NCBI RefSeq assembly: GCF_028369135.1 | Contig: NZ_JAPWHW010000024.1 | Location: 1 to 51,295, forward strand | Direction: 5' to 3' | From: Roseovarius sp. ZX-A-9 | Lineage (GTDB): Bacteria > Pseudomonadota > Alphaproteobacteria > Rhodobacterales > Rhodobacteraceae | Length of the DNA stretch: 51,295 nucleotides | Shown: piece by piece, positions 26,368 through 35,286 of the stretch | How positions within the stretch are numbered: the first letter of the stretch is position 1 | Layout of the letters: every line of letters begins with the position of its first letter | Made by a program: the position numbers and the translations under genes | Notes under the pieces: model-generated | The model's database searches: none | The model's input: the letters and a program-made list of their open reading frames with translations, nothing else | What the model was told of the DNA's origin: nothing

Positions 26368-27171
26368 TTACGCCTTGAGCCGGTAGCCCCGGTGGAACAT
26401 CGCCCAGGCCAACAGACAGATCGCCAGCGTGGCCGCGCCTGCCACCAACGCCCCCAGCGCGGGCGAGCTGTCCGACACGCCCAGAACGCTGTAGCGCAAC
26501 CCGTCGATCAGGTAGAAGATCGGGTTGAAATGGGTGATCGTGCGCAGGACCGGCGGCAGCGCATCGACCGAGTAGAACGTCCCCGACAGGAAGGCGAGCG
26601 GTGTCACGATGAAATTGGTGATGGCCGCCATCTGGTCGAACTTGTTGGCATAGATGCCCGCCACCATTCCCAGAGCCCCCATCAGCGCCGAGCCCAGCAC
26701 GACATATCCCAGCGCCATCAGCGGATGCTGCGGCACGATCCCCAGAAACAGCGCGACACCGATCAGGATCGCCACCGCCACCAGCAACCCGCGCCCGATG
26801 GCACCTGCCAGATAGCCCAGCACCAGTTCTGCCCCGCTGAGCGGCGGCATCAGCGTGTCGACGATATTGCCCTGCACCTTGCCGATCACGATCGACGACG
26901 ACGTGTTGGCAAATGCGTTCTGGATCACTGTCATCATCGCGATTCCGGGCACGATGAAGGTGGTGAAATCGACCCCCATCACATCGCCCCGGCGCGGCCC
27001 GATCGCGATGGAAAAGATCAGCACGAACAGCCCCGCCGTCACCAGCGGCGCAAGAAGCGTCTGGGTCCAGACCGACCAGAAGCGCATGACTTCGCGCACC
27101 GCCAGCGTCCAAAGACCGAGCCAGTTGACGCGACCAAAGCGGCGCGTGCCCATCGTGGTGTGTTGCATCAT
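26368..27171 (-). CDS. ABC-2 type transporter permease
   Basis: A 267-residue permease with six predicted helices. The sequence resembles YadH/NodJ-like ABC-2 permeases: FIVPGIAMMTVIQNAFANTSSSI near the middle and the conserved TPLAFLSGTFYSVDALPP loop. An ATPase partner is expected, but none is adjacent in the window. It converges with the EamA gene and is divergent from gcrA, 140 bases away. The substrate is not known. Confidence 0.85.
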   Translation of the reverse strand: MMQHTTMGTRRFGRVNWLGLWTLAVREVMRFWSVWTQTLLAPLVTAGLFVLIFSIAIGPRRGDVMGVDFTTFIVPGIAMMTVIQNAFANTSSSIVIGKVQGNIVDTLMPPLSGAELVLGYLAGAIGRGLLVAVAILIGVALFLGIVPQHPLMALGYVVLGSALMGALGMVAGIYANKFDQMAAITNFIVTPLAFLSGTFYSVDALPPVLRTITHFNPIFYLIDGLRYSVLGVSDSSPALGALVAGAATLAICLLAWAMFHRGYRLKA

Positions 27172-27204
27172 CTGCGACCTTCCTGTTCCAGGCGATTCGG
27201 TACC

Positions 27205-27232
27205 TTGTAACTCAGGCTCCAGTGATTAGAAT
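27205..27232 (+). promoter_or_regulatory. Promoter of gcrA, inside an inverted repeat
   Basis: TTGTAA (27205-27210) and TAGAAT (27227-27232) are separated by 16 bases. Arms TGTAACTC (27206-27213) and GAGTTACA (27244-27251) flank the -10 and start region. A GATTC site at 27194-27198 is a CcrM-type GANTC sequence just upstream. Confidence 0.5.
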
Positions 27233-27311
27233 AGGAAGCAAGAGAGTTACAGGGCGGCACGCATCCGACGTGACCGCCTTTTTGGGCCGTCTTTATGGAT
27301 AAGGAACGCAA

Positions 27312-27893
27312 ATGTCCTGGAGCGATGATCGCGTAGAACTGCTGAAAAAGATGTGGGGAGAGGGCCAGTCGGCCAGCCAGATCGCCAAGGAACTGGGTGG
27401 AGTGACCCGCAACGCGGTGATCGGCAAGGTGCATCGTCTGGGCCTGTCGAACCGCAATGGCGGCGGCGGCACCGCCCCTGCGGCAGAGGCCAAGGCCAAG
27501 CCGGCAGCCAAGCCCGCGGCGAAACCCGCAGCCAAGGCCAAACCCGCCACCAAACCCGAGCCGCAGCCCGAGCCGGAGCCTGAAAAGCCCGCCGCACCGC
27601 CGGTGACCCGGATCAAGCCGATCATTCCCGCGGGGCAGCCACTGCCGCCGCAGCCTTCGACCAACGAGATCGACCCCAAGGCACTGGCCAAGGTCAACGA
27701 GATCGAGAAGAAGGCCAAGCGGCTGGACCTGATGGAATTGACATCGCGCACCTGCAAATGGCCGGTAGGTGATCCGGCCACTGACGATTTCTGGTTCTGC
27801 GGCCTGCCGGTGCAGGCAGGCAAGCCCTATTGCGAGGCGCATGTGGGCGTCGCGTTCCAGCCCATGAGCAGCCGCCGCGACCGTCGGCGCTGA
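27312..27893 (+). CDS. gcrA: GcrA cell-cycle regulator
   Basis: A 193-residue regulator. The N-terminal DNA-binding region (WSDDRVELLKKMWGEGQSASQIAKELG, about 3-29) and NAVIGKVHRLGLS are diagnostic. A low-complexity Ala/Lys/Pro linker spans about 53-100, and the C-terminal domain has the CKWPVGDP and FCGLP...YCEAH cysteines that contact sigma70. GcrA works with methylation of GANTC sites by CcrM to time cell-cycle genes. A good promoter with an inverted repeat lies upstream. Confidence 0.95.
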   Translation: MSWSDDRVELLKKMWGEGQSASQIAKELGGVTRNAVIGKVHRLGLSNRNGGGGTAPAAEAKAKPAAKPAAKPAAKAKPATKPEPQPEPEPEKPAAPPVTRIKPIIPAGQPLPPQPSTNEIDPKALAKVNEIEKKAKRLDLMELTSRTCKWPVGDPATDDFWFCGLPVQAGKPYCEAHVGVAFQPMSSRRDRRR

Positions 27894-27931
27894 GCTGCAC
27901 TGCCGCATCCGCCCTTGCGGGCGTCTTCTGC

Positions 27932-27950
27932 GTAGCCGTCCGCGGCTGCG
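27932..27950 (+). terminator. Hairpin after gcrA
   Basis: GTAGCCG and CGGCTGC form a stem with one wobble, about 40 bases after the gcrA stop, followed by GGGGATTTTC. The remaining 27951-28182 shows no gene. Confidence 0.45.
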
Positions 27951-28182
27951 GGGATTTTCTGCAAGGGGCCTCGGGCGTGCGGCCGAATTAAATCTCGGCC
28001 AGTTGATGGACGACATGCAAATCCGCAGGGCGATCGGGCGGGCGGGCATCTCTTACACGACAAATGTGCAAAGCCGCGCCGCGCAGCCGACCGCCGGTTG
28101 ATAGCCCTCACCGACCCGGATGGCCCGGCGTGCCTGCACGCTGCGGGCTCGGGTAGAGACAAGAGATCGAAGCCGGATCGCT

Positions 28183-30147
28183 TCAGTCAAAGAGCTTGAA
28201 CAGCTCTTTCATCACCTCTTTTTCCACTTCCTTCTTGATCGTGTCTTCGACCGATTCGCCCTCTTCGACGGTCACGCCCAGTTCTTTCTCGATAAACTTG
28301 TTGACCTCTTTCTTGACCTCCTGCTTGACCTCTTTCTCAAGCTTTTCCTTTTCTTCCTTGAAATTGAGGTCAATCGCATCCTCGATATCGGGCCAGATCT
28401 TGGGGTTGGCCCAGGGGCCGCGGATCTTGACCGGAATGGCAAAGCCCTTGTTGCCGCCGCCTTCCAGCAGGACAGGCGTAAAGACATAGTCGATGTCCTG
28501 CGCGCCCAGGCCGATGCGCCCGCGCCCGGTGGCTGTTGCAAGGGGCATCGACATCTTCAGGTCATCGCCCTGCATGTTGCCATCCTTGATGGCAAAGCTG
28601 GCGCTCATTTCATCGAACACCGTGGTGCCGCCGGTGCCATTGCCAGAGCGCATCAGCTTGTCCAGATCGAAGCCGCTGATCACGCCGCGCCCGGTGGCCA
28701 GGCTGAGCGAGCCGCTGAGGCTGCGCATGATCGCGTCGATCGACCCGCCCACGCCGAGAAACTTGAGGCTCGCGCGCCCATTGGTGGCAAAGCGCGTGAT
28801 CCCCGCCGCATCGGTCAGCAGACGTTCCATGTCGATGCCTGCCGCGCTCAGGTCGCCGCCCACCGACAGGCCGGACCGGTTGTTGACGACGAATTGCCCG
28901 GTGACGTTGCCGCCATAACCCTGCAACTCCTTGAACTGGAAGACCGCGCGCGACCGGTCCACCGTCGTCAGAATGCGCGTCGGGCCAAACTTCAGCGTGC
29001 CCAGGTCAAGGCTGCTGGCGCTCAGCGAAATTTCGCCATCCACCAGCCCCACGGCGCTGGCATCGATCGGCGCCTTGGACCAGCCATCACTGACGGCCGT
29101 GCCGCTTGTGCCGCCGCCATCGCCGCCGCCGCTCTCAAGTGCGCTGAAGTCCAGCGCGCCCGCTGCCAATTGCGCGGTTACGCGCGGCTTGGCACCGTCC
29201 AGGTAGATATCTGCCGCACCGCTCAGCCGGTTCTGATCCAGCGAAACCCCCAGATCGCGCAGCGAGATGCGCATGTCCTCGGTCACGGTCAGCCGTGTCG
29301 TGCCCTTGATCGCGCGACCGAAGCCTGCGGGAATGTCCGCGGCGCCAAGGCCCAGAGACGCCAGGAACTGGCTGGTACTCGTGAGGTCAAAGGTCAGGCT
29401 GCCATCGACCTGCGGCGCAGTACTGCCGCGCCCGTCGAAACTGGCAGTGCCGCCGCGCGTCGAGACGGTGGCGCGCAGGGCCGAGATCCCGCCCCCGATC
29501 AGCGTGCCGACCTTGTCCACGCGGCCCGAGATCTCGACCGGTTCGGGGCCGGGACGCAGCACCGCGTCAAAGGTCGCCTCCCCCTCGTAATCGGGCCAGC
29601 GCAGATCCAGCGCCATGCCGGCCATCGTGCTGCGCGTGCCCGCGCCGTGGTCGATGAAGGTCACGGAGGCATCGCGAATCAACGCCCGGTCCAGCGTCAG
29701 CGCCAGGCGGCGCGACGTGGCATTGCCGCCGCCAGCCGATTGCCCCGAAGGGGCCACGCCCTCGACCCCCAGCTCCCAGTTGACGCGGCCATCGCGGGCG
29801 CGTTCCAGTATGATGGTGGGTCCGACCGCCTCGAGCCCGGTGATGCGGATATCGCCGCCGAGCAGCGCCATCGGGTCAACGCCGACCTTGAAACTGTCGG
29901 CGCGCAGCATCGGCCCGGCATCCGACCAATCGGCGTTGGCGATGGTCGTGGCGCCCGTGCTGATGCCCAGAACCGGGTAAAAGCTGATGGTGGTATCGCC
30001 GGTCATCTCGACTCGGCGTCCCGTCATGGCGCTGATCTGATCTGCCGCGATCCGCGCGATCTTGTCGCCCGGCAGGAAAAACAGCGCCCCGACGGCGATC
30101 AGCACCGCAACGACGAGGATACCGACCACCTTGATTAGGAAATTCAT
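28183..30147 (-). CDS. AsmA-family protein
   Basis: A 654-residue inner-membrane-anchored protein with an N-terminal helix (about 5-25, VVGILVVAVLIAVGALFFL) and a long periplasmic part typical of AsmA proteins, which belong to the bridge-like lipid-transport superfamily. The C-terminal 70 residues are very rich in Lys and Glu (KEEKEKLEKEVKQEVKKEV) and would form a coiled coil, which is an unusual ending for the family. It is transcribed alone and is divergent from rimO. Confidence 0.87.
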   Translation of the reverse strand: MNFLIKVVGILVVAVLIAVGALFFLPGDKIARIAADQISAMTGRRVEMTGDTTISFYPVLGISTGATTIANADWSDAGPMLRADSFKVGVDPMALLGGDIRITGLEAVGPTIILERARDGRVNWELGVEGVAPSGQSAGGGNATSRRLALTLDRALIRDASVTFIDHGAGTRSTMAGMALDLRWPDYEGEATFDAVLRPGPEPVEISGRVDKVGTLIGGGISALRATVSTRGGTASFDGRGSTAPQVDGSLTFDLTSTSQFLASLGLGAADIPAGFGRAIKGTTRLTVTEDMRISLRDLGVSLDQNRLSGAADIYLDGAKPRVTAQLAAGALDFSALESGGGDGGGTSGTAVSDGWSKAPIDASAVGLVDGEISLSASSLDLGTLKFGPTRILTTVDRSRAVFQFKELQGYGGNVTGQFVVNNRSGLSVGGDLSAAGIDMERLLTDAAGITRFATNGRASLKFLGVGGSIDAIMRSLSGSLSLATGRGVISGFDLDKLMRSGNGTGGTTVFDEMSASFAIKDGNMQGDDLKMSMPLATATGRGRIGLGAQDIDYVFTPVLLEGGGNKGFAIPVKIRGPWANPKIWPDIEDAIDLNFKEEKEKLEKEVKQEVKKEVNKFIEKELGVTVEEGESVEDTIKKEVEKEVMKELFKLFD

Positions 30148-30253
30148 ACGCGCGCCTCACCTGTACTGCTCTCGCAGGTAATGTAGAACGCCGAGGAGGC
30201 ATCAACAAGCATTGCCCCTTTCCGGAACGCGCCTGTCGCGTTATAGCGCGTCG

Positions 30254-31633
30254 ATGAGCACAAATCCTCCCGATCTGCGCCCCGACCTGGCGCGCATGAC
30301 GCTGACCGGCACCGGGCCGCGCCGCAGTAACCAACCCACCATCGGCATGGTCAGCCTCGGCTGCCCCAAGGCGCTGGTGGACAGCGAACGCATCCTGACC
30401 CGGCTGCGCGCCGAAGGCTATGCGATCTCTCCCGACTATACCGGCGCGGATGCGGTGATCGTGAACACCTGCGGGTTTCTCGATAGCGCCAAGGCCGAGA
30501 GCCTGGAAGCGATCGGTGAGGCACTGGATGAAAATGGCCGGGTGATCGTCACCGGCTGCCTTGGGGCCGAGCCCGAATACATCACCGGCGCGCATCCCCG
30601 GGTTCTGGCCGTGACCGGCCCGCACCAGTATGAACAGGTGCTTGATGCGGTCCATGCCGCCGTGCCGCCCGATCCCGATCCGTTTGTCGATCTGCTGCCG
30701 GCCAGCGGTGTGAGCCTGACACCGCGTCACTATTCTTATCTAAAGATTTCCGAAGGTTGCAACCACAAGTGCAAGTTCTGCATCATCCCGGACATGCGCG
30801 GCAAACTGGCCAGCCGCCCGGCCCATGCGGTGCTGCGCGAGGCGGAAAAGCTGGTCGAGAACGGCGTGCGCGAACTCTTGGTGATCAGCCAGGATACCTC
30901 GGCCTACGGCGTTGACATCAAGCACGCAGAGGCCAAGGGACACCGCGCGCATATCACCGATCTGGCGCGCGATCTGGGCAGCCTCGGCGCCTGGGTGCGG
31001 TTGCATTACGTCTATCCCTATCCGCATGTGCGCCAGTTGATCCCGCTGATGGCCGAGGGGCTGGTGCTGCCCTATCTCGATATCCCGTTCCAACACGCCC
31101 ATCCGGATGTCCTGCGCCGCATGGCGCGGCCTGCCGCAGCCGCCAAGACGCTTGAAGAGATCGCCGCATGGCGTTCGATTTGCCCGGAAATTACCCTGCG
31201 CAGCACTTTCATCGTTGGCTATCCCGGCGAGACCGAGGCAGAGTTCCAGACCCTGCTGGACTGGCTGGACGAGGCACAACTCGACCGGGTCGGGTGCTTT
31301 CAATACGAAAACGTCGCGGGCGCGCGATCGAATGCGTTGCCGGACCATGTGCCGGACGATGTGAAGCAAGACCGCTGGGAACGATTCATGGAAAAAGCCC
31401 AAGGCATTTCTGTGGAAAAACTGGCGGCCAAGGTTGGCTCTGTGCAAGAGGTGATCATCGACGAAATCGACGCCGACGGCATCGCGACCTGCCGCACCCG
31501 CGCCGACGCCCCCGAGATCGACGGCAACCTCTTTATCGATGAAGGCACCGAGGGCCTGACCGTTGGTGACATCGTGCAGGTCGAAGTGGACGAGGCCGGA
31601 GAATATGATCTGTGGGGGGCGGTGCGCCCCTGA
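30254..31633 (+). CDS. rimO: Ribosomal protein S12 methylthiotransferase RimO
   Basis: A 459-residue radical SAM enzyme that methylthiolates an aspartate of ribosomal protein S12. The N-terminal UPF0004 domain carries cluster cysteines C37, C73 and C102, the radical SAM triad is C169, C173 and C176 in [10 protein letters not shown], and a TRAM domain follows near the end. The start at 30254 places the first cysteine normally. [17 protein letters not shown] sequence supports RimO rather than MiaB. Confidence 0.96.
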   Translation: MSTNPPDLRPDLARMTLTGTGPRRSNQPTIGMVSLGCPKALVDSERILTRLRAEGYAISPDYTGADAVIVNTCGFLDSAKAESLEAIGEALDENGRVIVTGCLGAEPEYITGAHPRVLAVTGPHQYEQVLDAVHAAVPPDPDPFVDLLPASGVSLTPRHYSYLKISEGCNHKCKFCIIPDMRGKLASRPAHAVLREAEKLVENGVRELLVISQDTSAYGVDIKHAEAKGHRAHITDLARDLGSLGAWVRLHYVYPYPHVRQLIPLMAEGLVLPYLDIPFQHAHPDVLRRMARPAAAAKTLEEIAAWRSICPEITLRSTFIVGYPGETEAEFQTLLDWLDEAQLDRVGCFQYENVAGARSNALPDHVPDDVKQDRWERFMEKAQGISVEKLAAKVGSVQEVIIDEIDADGIATCRTRADAPEIDGNLFIDEGTEGLTVGDIVQVEVDEAGEYDLWGAVRP

Positions 31634-31744
31634 GATTGCCCCCTGCGGAACCAGAGATGCCAAAAAGTCCGCATTGTTCATCAAATGGACACGATGAAGC
31701 CCGACAGTTGCCATTCCGCCATGCCTAGGTGAAGGTGAGGAGGC

Positions 31745-32395
31745 ATGAGCAGAATGTCCTATCCACCGTATTCAAAGGCAGAACGCATCGCCGATGCGGC
31801 GATTCACGTGCTGGGCGTGAGCGCGGCCATGGTGGGAATCGCGATATTGTTCATCTCGACACATGACCGGATGGAATGGAGCGTCTTGACCGCCACGGCC
31901 GTCTACTCGGCTGCGTTGCTGGTAATGCTGAGCGCGTCGGCGGCCTATCACATCCTTGCGGACACGGCCGCACGCCCATTGCTGCGCCGGCTGGATCATG
32001 CGGCGATCTACCTCAAGATCGCGGGCACCTTCACGCCGCTGGCGGTCTTTCTGGGAACAGCCTTTGGCTACTTCCTGCTGCTGCTGGTCTGGGGGCTGGC
32101 GCTCTTGGGCGCACGCACCAAGCTGCGGATGGAGCGTGGTAAGATGACCACCGGCTGGATGCCCTACCTGGCGCTCGGCTGGCTGGGGGTCATGCTGTTC
32201 GTGCCGCTGGCCACTTCGCTGCCGGGCCTGAGCCTGTACCTGATCCTGCTGGGCGGATTGCTCTACACCGTCGGCATCATATTCTATTCTTGGGAAAAAC
32301 TGCGCTATGCCAACGCCATCTGGCACGGCTTCGTGTTGGTGGCGTCGGGCTGTTTCTTTGTCGGGATCGGCCACGCCGTCGCGTCACCGATGTAG
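31745..32395 (+). CDS. TrhA/hemolysin III (PAQR-type) membrane protein
   Basis: A 216-residue protein with seven predicted membrane helices. Conserved positions include SAAYHIL (about 74-80), LDHAAIYLKIAGTFTP (about 92-107) and the final IWHGFVLVASGCFFVGI, giving the histidines, aspartate and serine of the PAQR site. Members influence membrane lipid fluidity; the hemolysin name is historical. A strong GAGGAGG ribosome site precedes the ATG. Confidence 0.9.
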   Translation: MSRMSYPPYSKAERIADAAIHVLGVSAAMVGIAILFISTHDRMEWSVLTATAVYSAALLVMLSASAAYHILADTAARPLLRRLDHAAIYLKIAGTFTPLAVFLGTAFGYFLLLLVWGLALLGARTKLRMERGKMTTGWMPYLALGWLGVMLFVPLATSLPGLSLYLILLGGLLYTVGIIFYSWEKLRYANAIWHGFVLVASGCFFVGIGHAVASPM

Positions 32396-32413
32396 CCTGC
32401 GGTCAGCGCGTGG

Positions 32414-32680
32414 TCAGACCCGCTTGCCTGCCTTGAGCGCTTCGAATATCTCGGTGTTCCGGCAATATTCCGGCGGCGCGTCGGCCTCGCCCTCCTGCGC
32501 CGCCAGCCAGTGATTGCAGCCATCGGCATTGCTGCAACCTGTGCACCGCAGCACCGCATCGCCCAGCGTGTCAATCTGCATCTGCCCACGCATCAATTCT
32601 TCTTCCAGATCCAGCCCGACCACCCGTGACATGCGGTCGACAAGTTCCGCGTGCCGTCTCAGTGTTTTGGGATTCGTCAT
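32414..32680 (-). CDS. DUF6455 family protein
   Basis: An 88-residue cytoplasmic protein. Four cysteines (C46, C49, C55, C73) in RCTGCSNADGC and EYCRN suggest an iron-sulfur or zinc site; the family is common in Rhodobacterales and uncharacterised. The start at 32680 follows GGAG. It converges with the TrhA-like gene, with 18 bases between. Confidence 0.8.
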   Translation of the reverse strand: MTNPKTLRRHAELVDRMSRVVGLDLEEELMRGQMQIDTLGDAVLRCTGCSNADGCNHWLAAQEGEADAPPEYCRNTEIFEALKAGKRV

Positions 32681-32764
32681 GGGGTCTCTCCTCCGCACGG
32701 CGCAGGGATGCCGCGCCTTGAAGACCACCGTAGAGCCCGCCGGATAGGCAAACTTTGACATACA

Positions 32765-33151
32765 TCAAAGCGCCAGGTCATCCAGATAGGCGCGCACGCA
32801 GTCCTGCACATGCCGGAAACGGTCGCCGCCAAGATGCTTGCCGCCATACCAGCGGGTGACGATCACGACGTGATCGTGCAGCGCCTCGCGCTCCAACATG
32901 CGCAGGATCACCATGCCGGCACCGGACTCGCCATCATCGGATTTCAGCGGCGTACCATCCGCTAGCAGCAGCCCCCAGCTGTTATGGGTCGCCTTGGCGA
33001 ATTTCTTGGCGCGTTTCAGTTCCTTGAGAACCGCATCGACCTCATCGGGGGTGCTGGCGGGCGCCCCCGATACCGCGTATTTCGAACCCCGATCGCTGAT
33101 CACGCCGGTCAGTTGCCGGATCACCGGGCTGCTGCGGGCCGCCGGGCTCAC
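32765..33151 (-). CDS. IMPACT/YigZ-family protein, N-terminal domain only
   Basis: A 128-residue protein matching the IMPACT/YigZ domain: DDGESGAGMVILRML and VTRWYGGKHLGGDRFRHVQDC are the diagnostic stretch. Bacterial YigZ proteins have an extra C-terminal domain that is absent here, so this is the short form. Yeast and animal relatives regulate translation through GCN1; the bacterial function is not established. It begins with a GTG overlapping the M48 stop codon, so the two genes are coupled. Confidence 0.85.
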   Translation of the reverse strand: MSPAARSSPVIRQLTGVISDRGSKYAVSGAPASTPDEVDAVLKELKRAKKFAKATHNSWGLLLADGTPLKSDDGESGAGMVILRMLEREALHDHVVIVTRWYGGKHLGGDRFRHVQDCVRAYLDDLAL

Positions 33152-33858
33152 AGGCTGTCATTCACCCGCCGCACCGTCTCGATCCGCTTGGCGTTGGGCG
33201 GGTGGGTGCCCAGAAACCGGTCGCCCGGATCGGCAATCTGGGTAAAGAACTCGGCACCGCGCACAGGATTGTAGCCCGCGCGTTTGGTGATGACCGTGCC
33301 CAGTGCATCGGCTTCCAGCTCGAAATCCTTGGAATAGCTGCGCGCGCCGACCGTGGCGCCCAGATCCGACGCGCTCTGAACCGCGCCCTGGCTGGCACCG
33401 GTGATTGCCGCCAGCCCGCCCAGAATGATCGCGCCGGCCATCGCATTGCTCTGCTGGCGCGCGAGATGGCCTGCGATGTGGTGCGCTGCCTCGTGCCCCA
33501 TGACAAAAGCGAGCTCGTCACGATTGCGCACGCTGCCGATCAGCGCAAGGTTGAAGGCGAGGATCGGCCGGCCGGACTTGTCCACCGTCTGAAATGCGTT
33601 GGGCGGCTGATTCGGGCGGTCATCGACAACGATACGGAAATCGCAGTTCAGCCCCTTGGTGCGGGCGATACATTCGCGCTCGGCCACCGGCTCGACATCG
33701 GCGACGACGGATTTGAACTGCGCCACGGCGGCACTTGACGGCATGATGTTCGCGCTCGGCGCGGCGGTTTTGCCGGGTTGCTGGGATGGGCTGGACGTGG
33801 TGGTGACGTCGCCGCAGGCGGACAATGCCATCAGGCACAAAAGGGCAATCTTGCGCAT
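33148..33858 (-). CDS. M48-family metallopeptidase, lipoprotein
   Basis: A 236-residue periplasmic lipoprotein with a lipobox at LSAC (C15). The zinc site HEAAH (122-126) and the downstream ELEADALG glutamate mark the M48 family, which includes BepA/LoiP-like quality-control proteases of outer-membrane proteins. It lies directly upstream of the IMPACT-like gene with a 4-base overlap, a pairing whose reason is not obvious. Confidence 0.9.
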   Translation of the reverse strand: MRKIALLCLMALSACGDVTTTSSPSQQPGKTAAPSANIMPSSAAVAQFKSVVADVEPVAERECIARTKGLNCDFRIVVDDRPNQPPNAFQTVDKSGRPILAFNLALIGSVRNRDELAFVMGHEAAHHIAGHLARQQSNAMAGAIILGGLAAITGASQGAVQSASDLGATVGARSYSKDFELEADALGTVITKRAGYNPVRGAEFFTQIADPGDRFLGTHPPNAKRIETVRRVNDSL

Positions 33859-34069
33859 GCTCTACCTCGTGATCCTCTCCACTATGCCGCGTCCGACCTG
33901 AGCCGCTCAGATCATGCAGGACGCGCGCACGGCTCTTGTTGCTTCGATGTGTTTTGCGAAACCCACCGTGTTTGGCACCATTCTACCCAGCCATGACAAA
34001 GAGGGCCAGTGCGTTCAGCGATGCAGAACCGCATCTTGCAAACACCCGCCACTGCGCTAGGGTTCCCAC

Positions 34070-34315
34070 ATGTTTTCCATCGAACACGAATTCGACGCAA
34101 CCGTGATCACCCTTGTTGACGAGGGGGCCGCGCCGCTGGCCGAGGACGTGGTGATAAACGCGTTCGAGGAATGTATCACGGTCGAGCAATACGATCCCCG
34201 CACCGACCAGACCCTGCGCGTAACGCTGACGATCAGCCAGATGCGCGATCTGGCGGCGGCGCTGAACCTGCCCGAGGGGGTCTATAACCTGCAACCAGCA
34301 CCACCAAAGCGCTGA
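34070..34315 (+). CDS. Conserved small protein, unknown function
   Basis: An 81-residue protein, MFSIEHEFDATVITLVDEG at its start, acidic overall, with two predicted beta strands and a helix (SQMRDLAAALNLPEGVY). No signal peptide or membrane segment. No characterised family is recognised; similar proteins appear in roseobacters from memory only. It converges with the DUF167 gene, 27 bases apart. The 211-base gap on its left shows no gene. Confidence 0.65.
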   Translation: MFSIEHEFDATVITLVDEGAAPLAEDVVINAFEECITVEQYDPRTDQTLRVTLTISQMRDLAAALNLPEGVYNLQPAPPKR

Positions 34316-34342
34316 ACCTGCTGCGCGGACAGGCAGCGCGTG

Positions 34343-34600
34343 TCACGGCTCGATGCGAAACACCTTGTCGCGCGCGGTGTCGCCCCGCAGCAAGGTCAGG
34401 CGCGATTTGGGCACGCCCAGCGCCTTGGATAGCAGCCGGGTGATGGCGGCGTTGGCTTTTCCCCCTTCGGGGACCACGGTGACATAGACCCGCAGCACCT
34501 GACCATCGACGACGATCCGGTTGCGCGCCGCCTTCGTGGTCGCGCGAATGGTCAACTGCGTACCGGGGGCGGCGAGGTGTGACAGATCGGGGATATCCAT
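34343..34600 (-). CDS. DUF167 (UPF0235/YggU) protein
   Basis: An 85-residue protein with the DUF167 core: LRVYVTVVPEGGKANAAITRLLSKALGV, then SRLTLLRGDTARDKVFRI. The fold is a small alpha/beta domain with no firm function. A reasonable AAGGAA ribosome site precedes the ATG. The neighbouring nitroreductase is divergent, about 110 bases away. Confidence 0.85.
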   Translation of the reverse strand: MDIPDLSHLAAPGTQLTIRATTKAARNRIVVDGQVLRVYVTVVPEGGKANAAITRLLSKALGVPKSRLTLLRGDTARDKVFRIEP

Positions 34601-34707
34601 CCCGCTTCCTTAGCGTATCCCGGCAAGCCCGAAAAGCCATGCCCCTTGACCCCGCACGCCCACGCGCTGACATAGGAGCAAAGCCAAAGAAAACGAAAGT
34701 CATTACC

Positions 34708-35286
34708 ATGCCTGCCGTCAATCAACCTGTCCTTGATTTCCTGCTCAGCCGTCGGTCGCGTCCGGCCAAGACTCTGGGCCTTCCGGTGCCGGACAGGGAG
34801 GCACTGATGCCGATTCTGACCGCCGCCGCGCGCAGCCCCGATCATGGCAAGCTGGAGCCGTGGCGCTTTATCGTGCTGGAACGTGGCGCGCTGCTGCGGC
34901 TGGCCGCGCTGGTGCCGGAAGTTGGCGCTCGGCTGGGCCGGGATGCGGCAGATATCGAAAAGGCGCAGGGGCATTTCGCGCATGCGCATCTGGTCGTCGC
35001 GGTGATCGAATCGCAAAAACCGCCACAGAAGATCCCCGCAATCGAACAGAGCTATTCGGCAGGCGCGGTCTGTCTGGCCTTGCTGAACGCAGCACTCGCC
35101 TCGGGCTGGGGCGCGAACTGGCTCAGCGGCTGGCCCAGCCATGACCGCGAATTCTGCGCGACCGGACTGGGGCTGGCGGAAAATGAGCGGATCGCGGGGC
35201 TGATCCATATCGGCACCGCTTCGTCGCAGCCGCCAGAGCGTCCGCGCCCGGATATCAACGCCATTACCACATGGGTTTCGGAATGA
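34708..35286 (+). CDS. Nitroreductase-family FMN protein
   Basis: A 192-residue nitroreductase-fold protein that would bind FMN and reduce its substrate with NAD(P)H. RRSRPAKTLG near the start and AARSPDHGKLEPWRFIV provide the FMN-phosphate and ring contacts; the C-terminal GLIHIGTASSQP is typical of the YdjA-like short subgroup. The substrate is unknown. The start at 34708 gives the family length, and the stop overlaps the next ATG. Confidence 0.88.
   Translation: MPAVNQPVLDFLLSRRSRPAKTLGLPVPDREALMPILTAAARSPDHGKLEPWRFIVLERGALLRLAALVPEVGARLGRDAADIEKAQGHFAHAHLVVAVIESQKPPQKIPAIEQSYSAGAVCLALLNAALASGWGANWLSGWPSHDREFCATGLGLAENERIAGLIHIGTASSQPPERPRPDINAITTWVSE

Noticed and set aside
27470..27610. 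Tandem Ala/Lys/Pro repeats in gcrA as a VNTR or CRISPR-like array
   Set aside because: It is a low-complexity linker inside one coding frame with imperfect short repeats and no spacers.
28120..30138. A 672-codon open frame opposite the AsmA gene
   Set aside because: The GC-rich codon pattern of the AsmA gene leaves few stops on the other strand; the product has low complexity, no family match, and AsmA itself is well supported.
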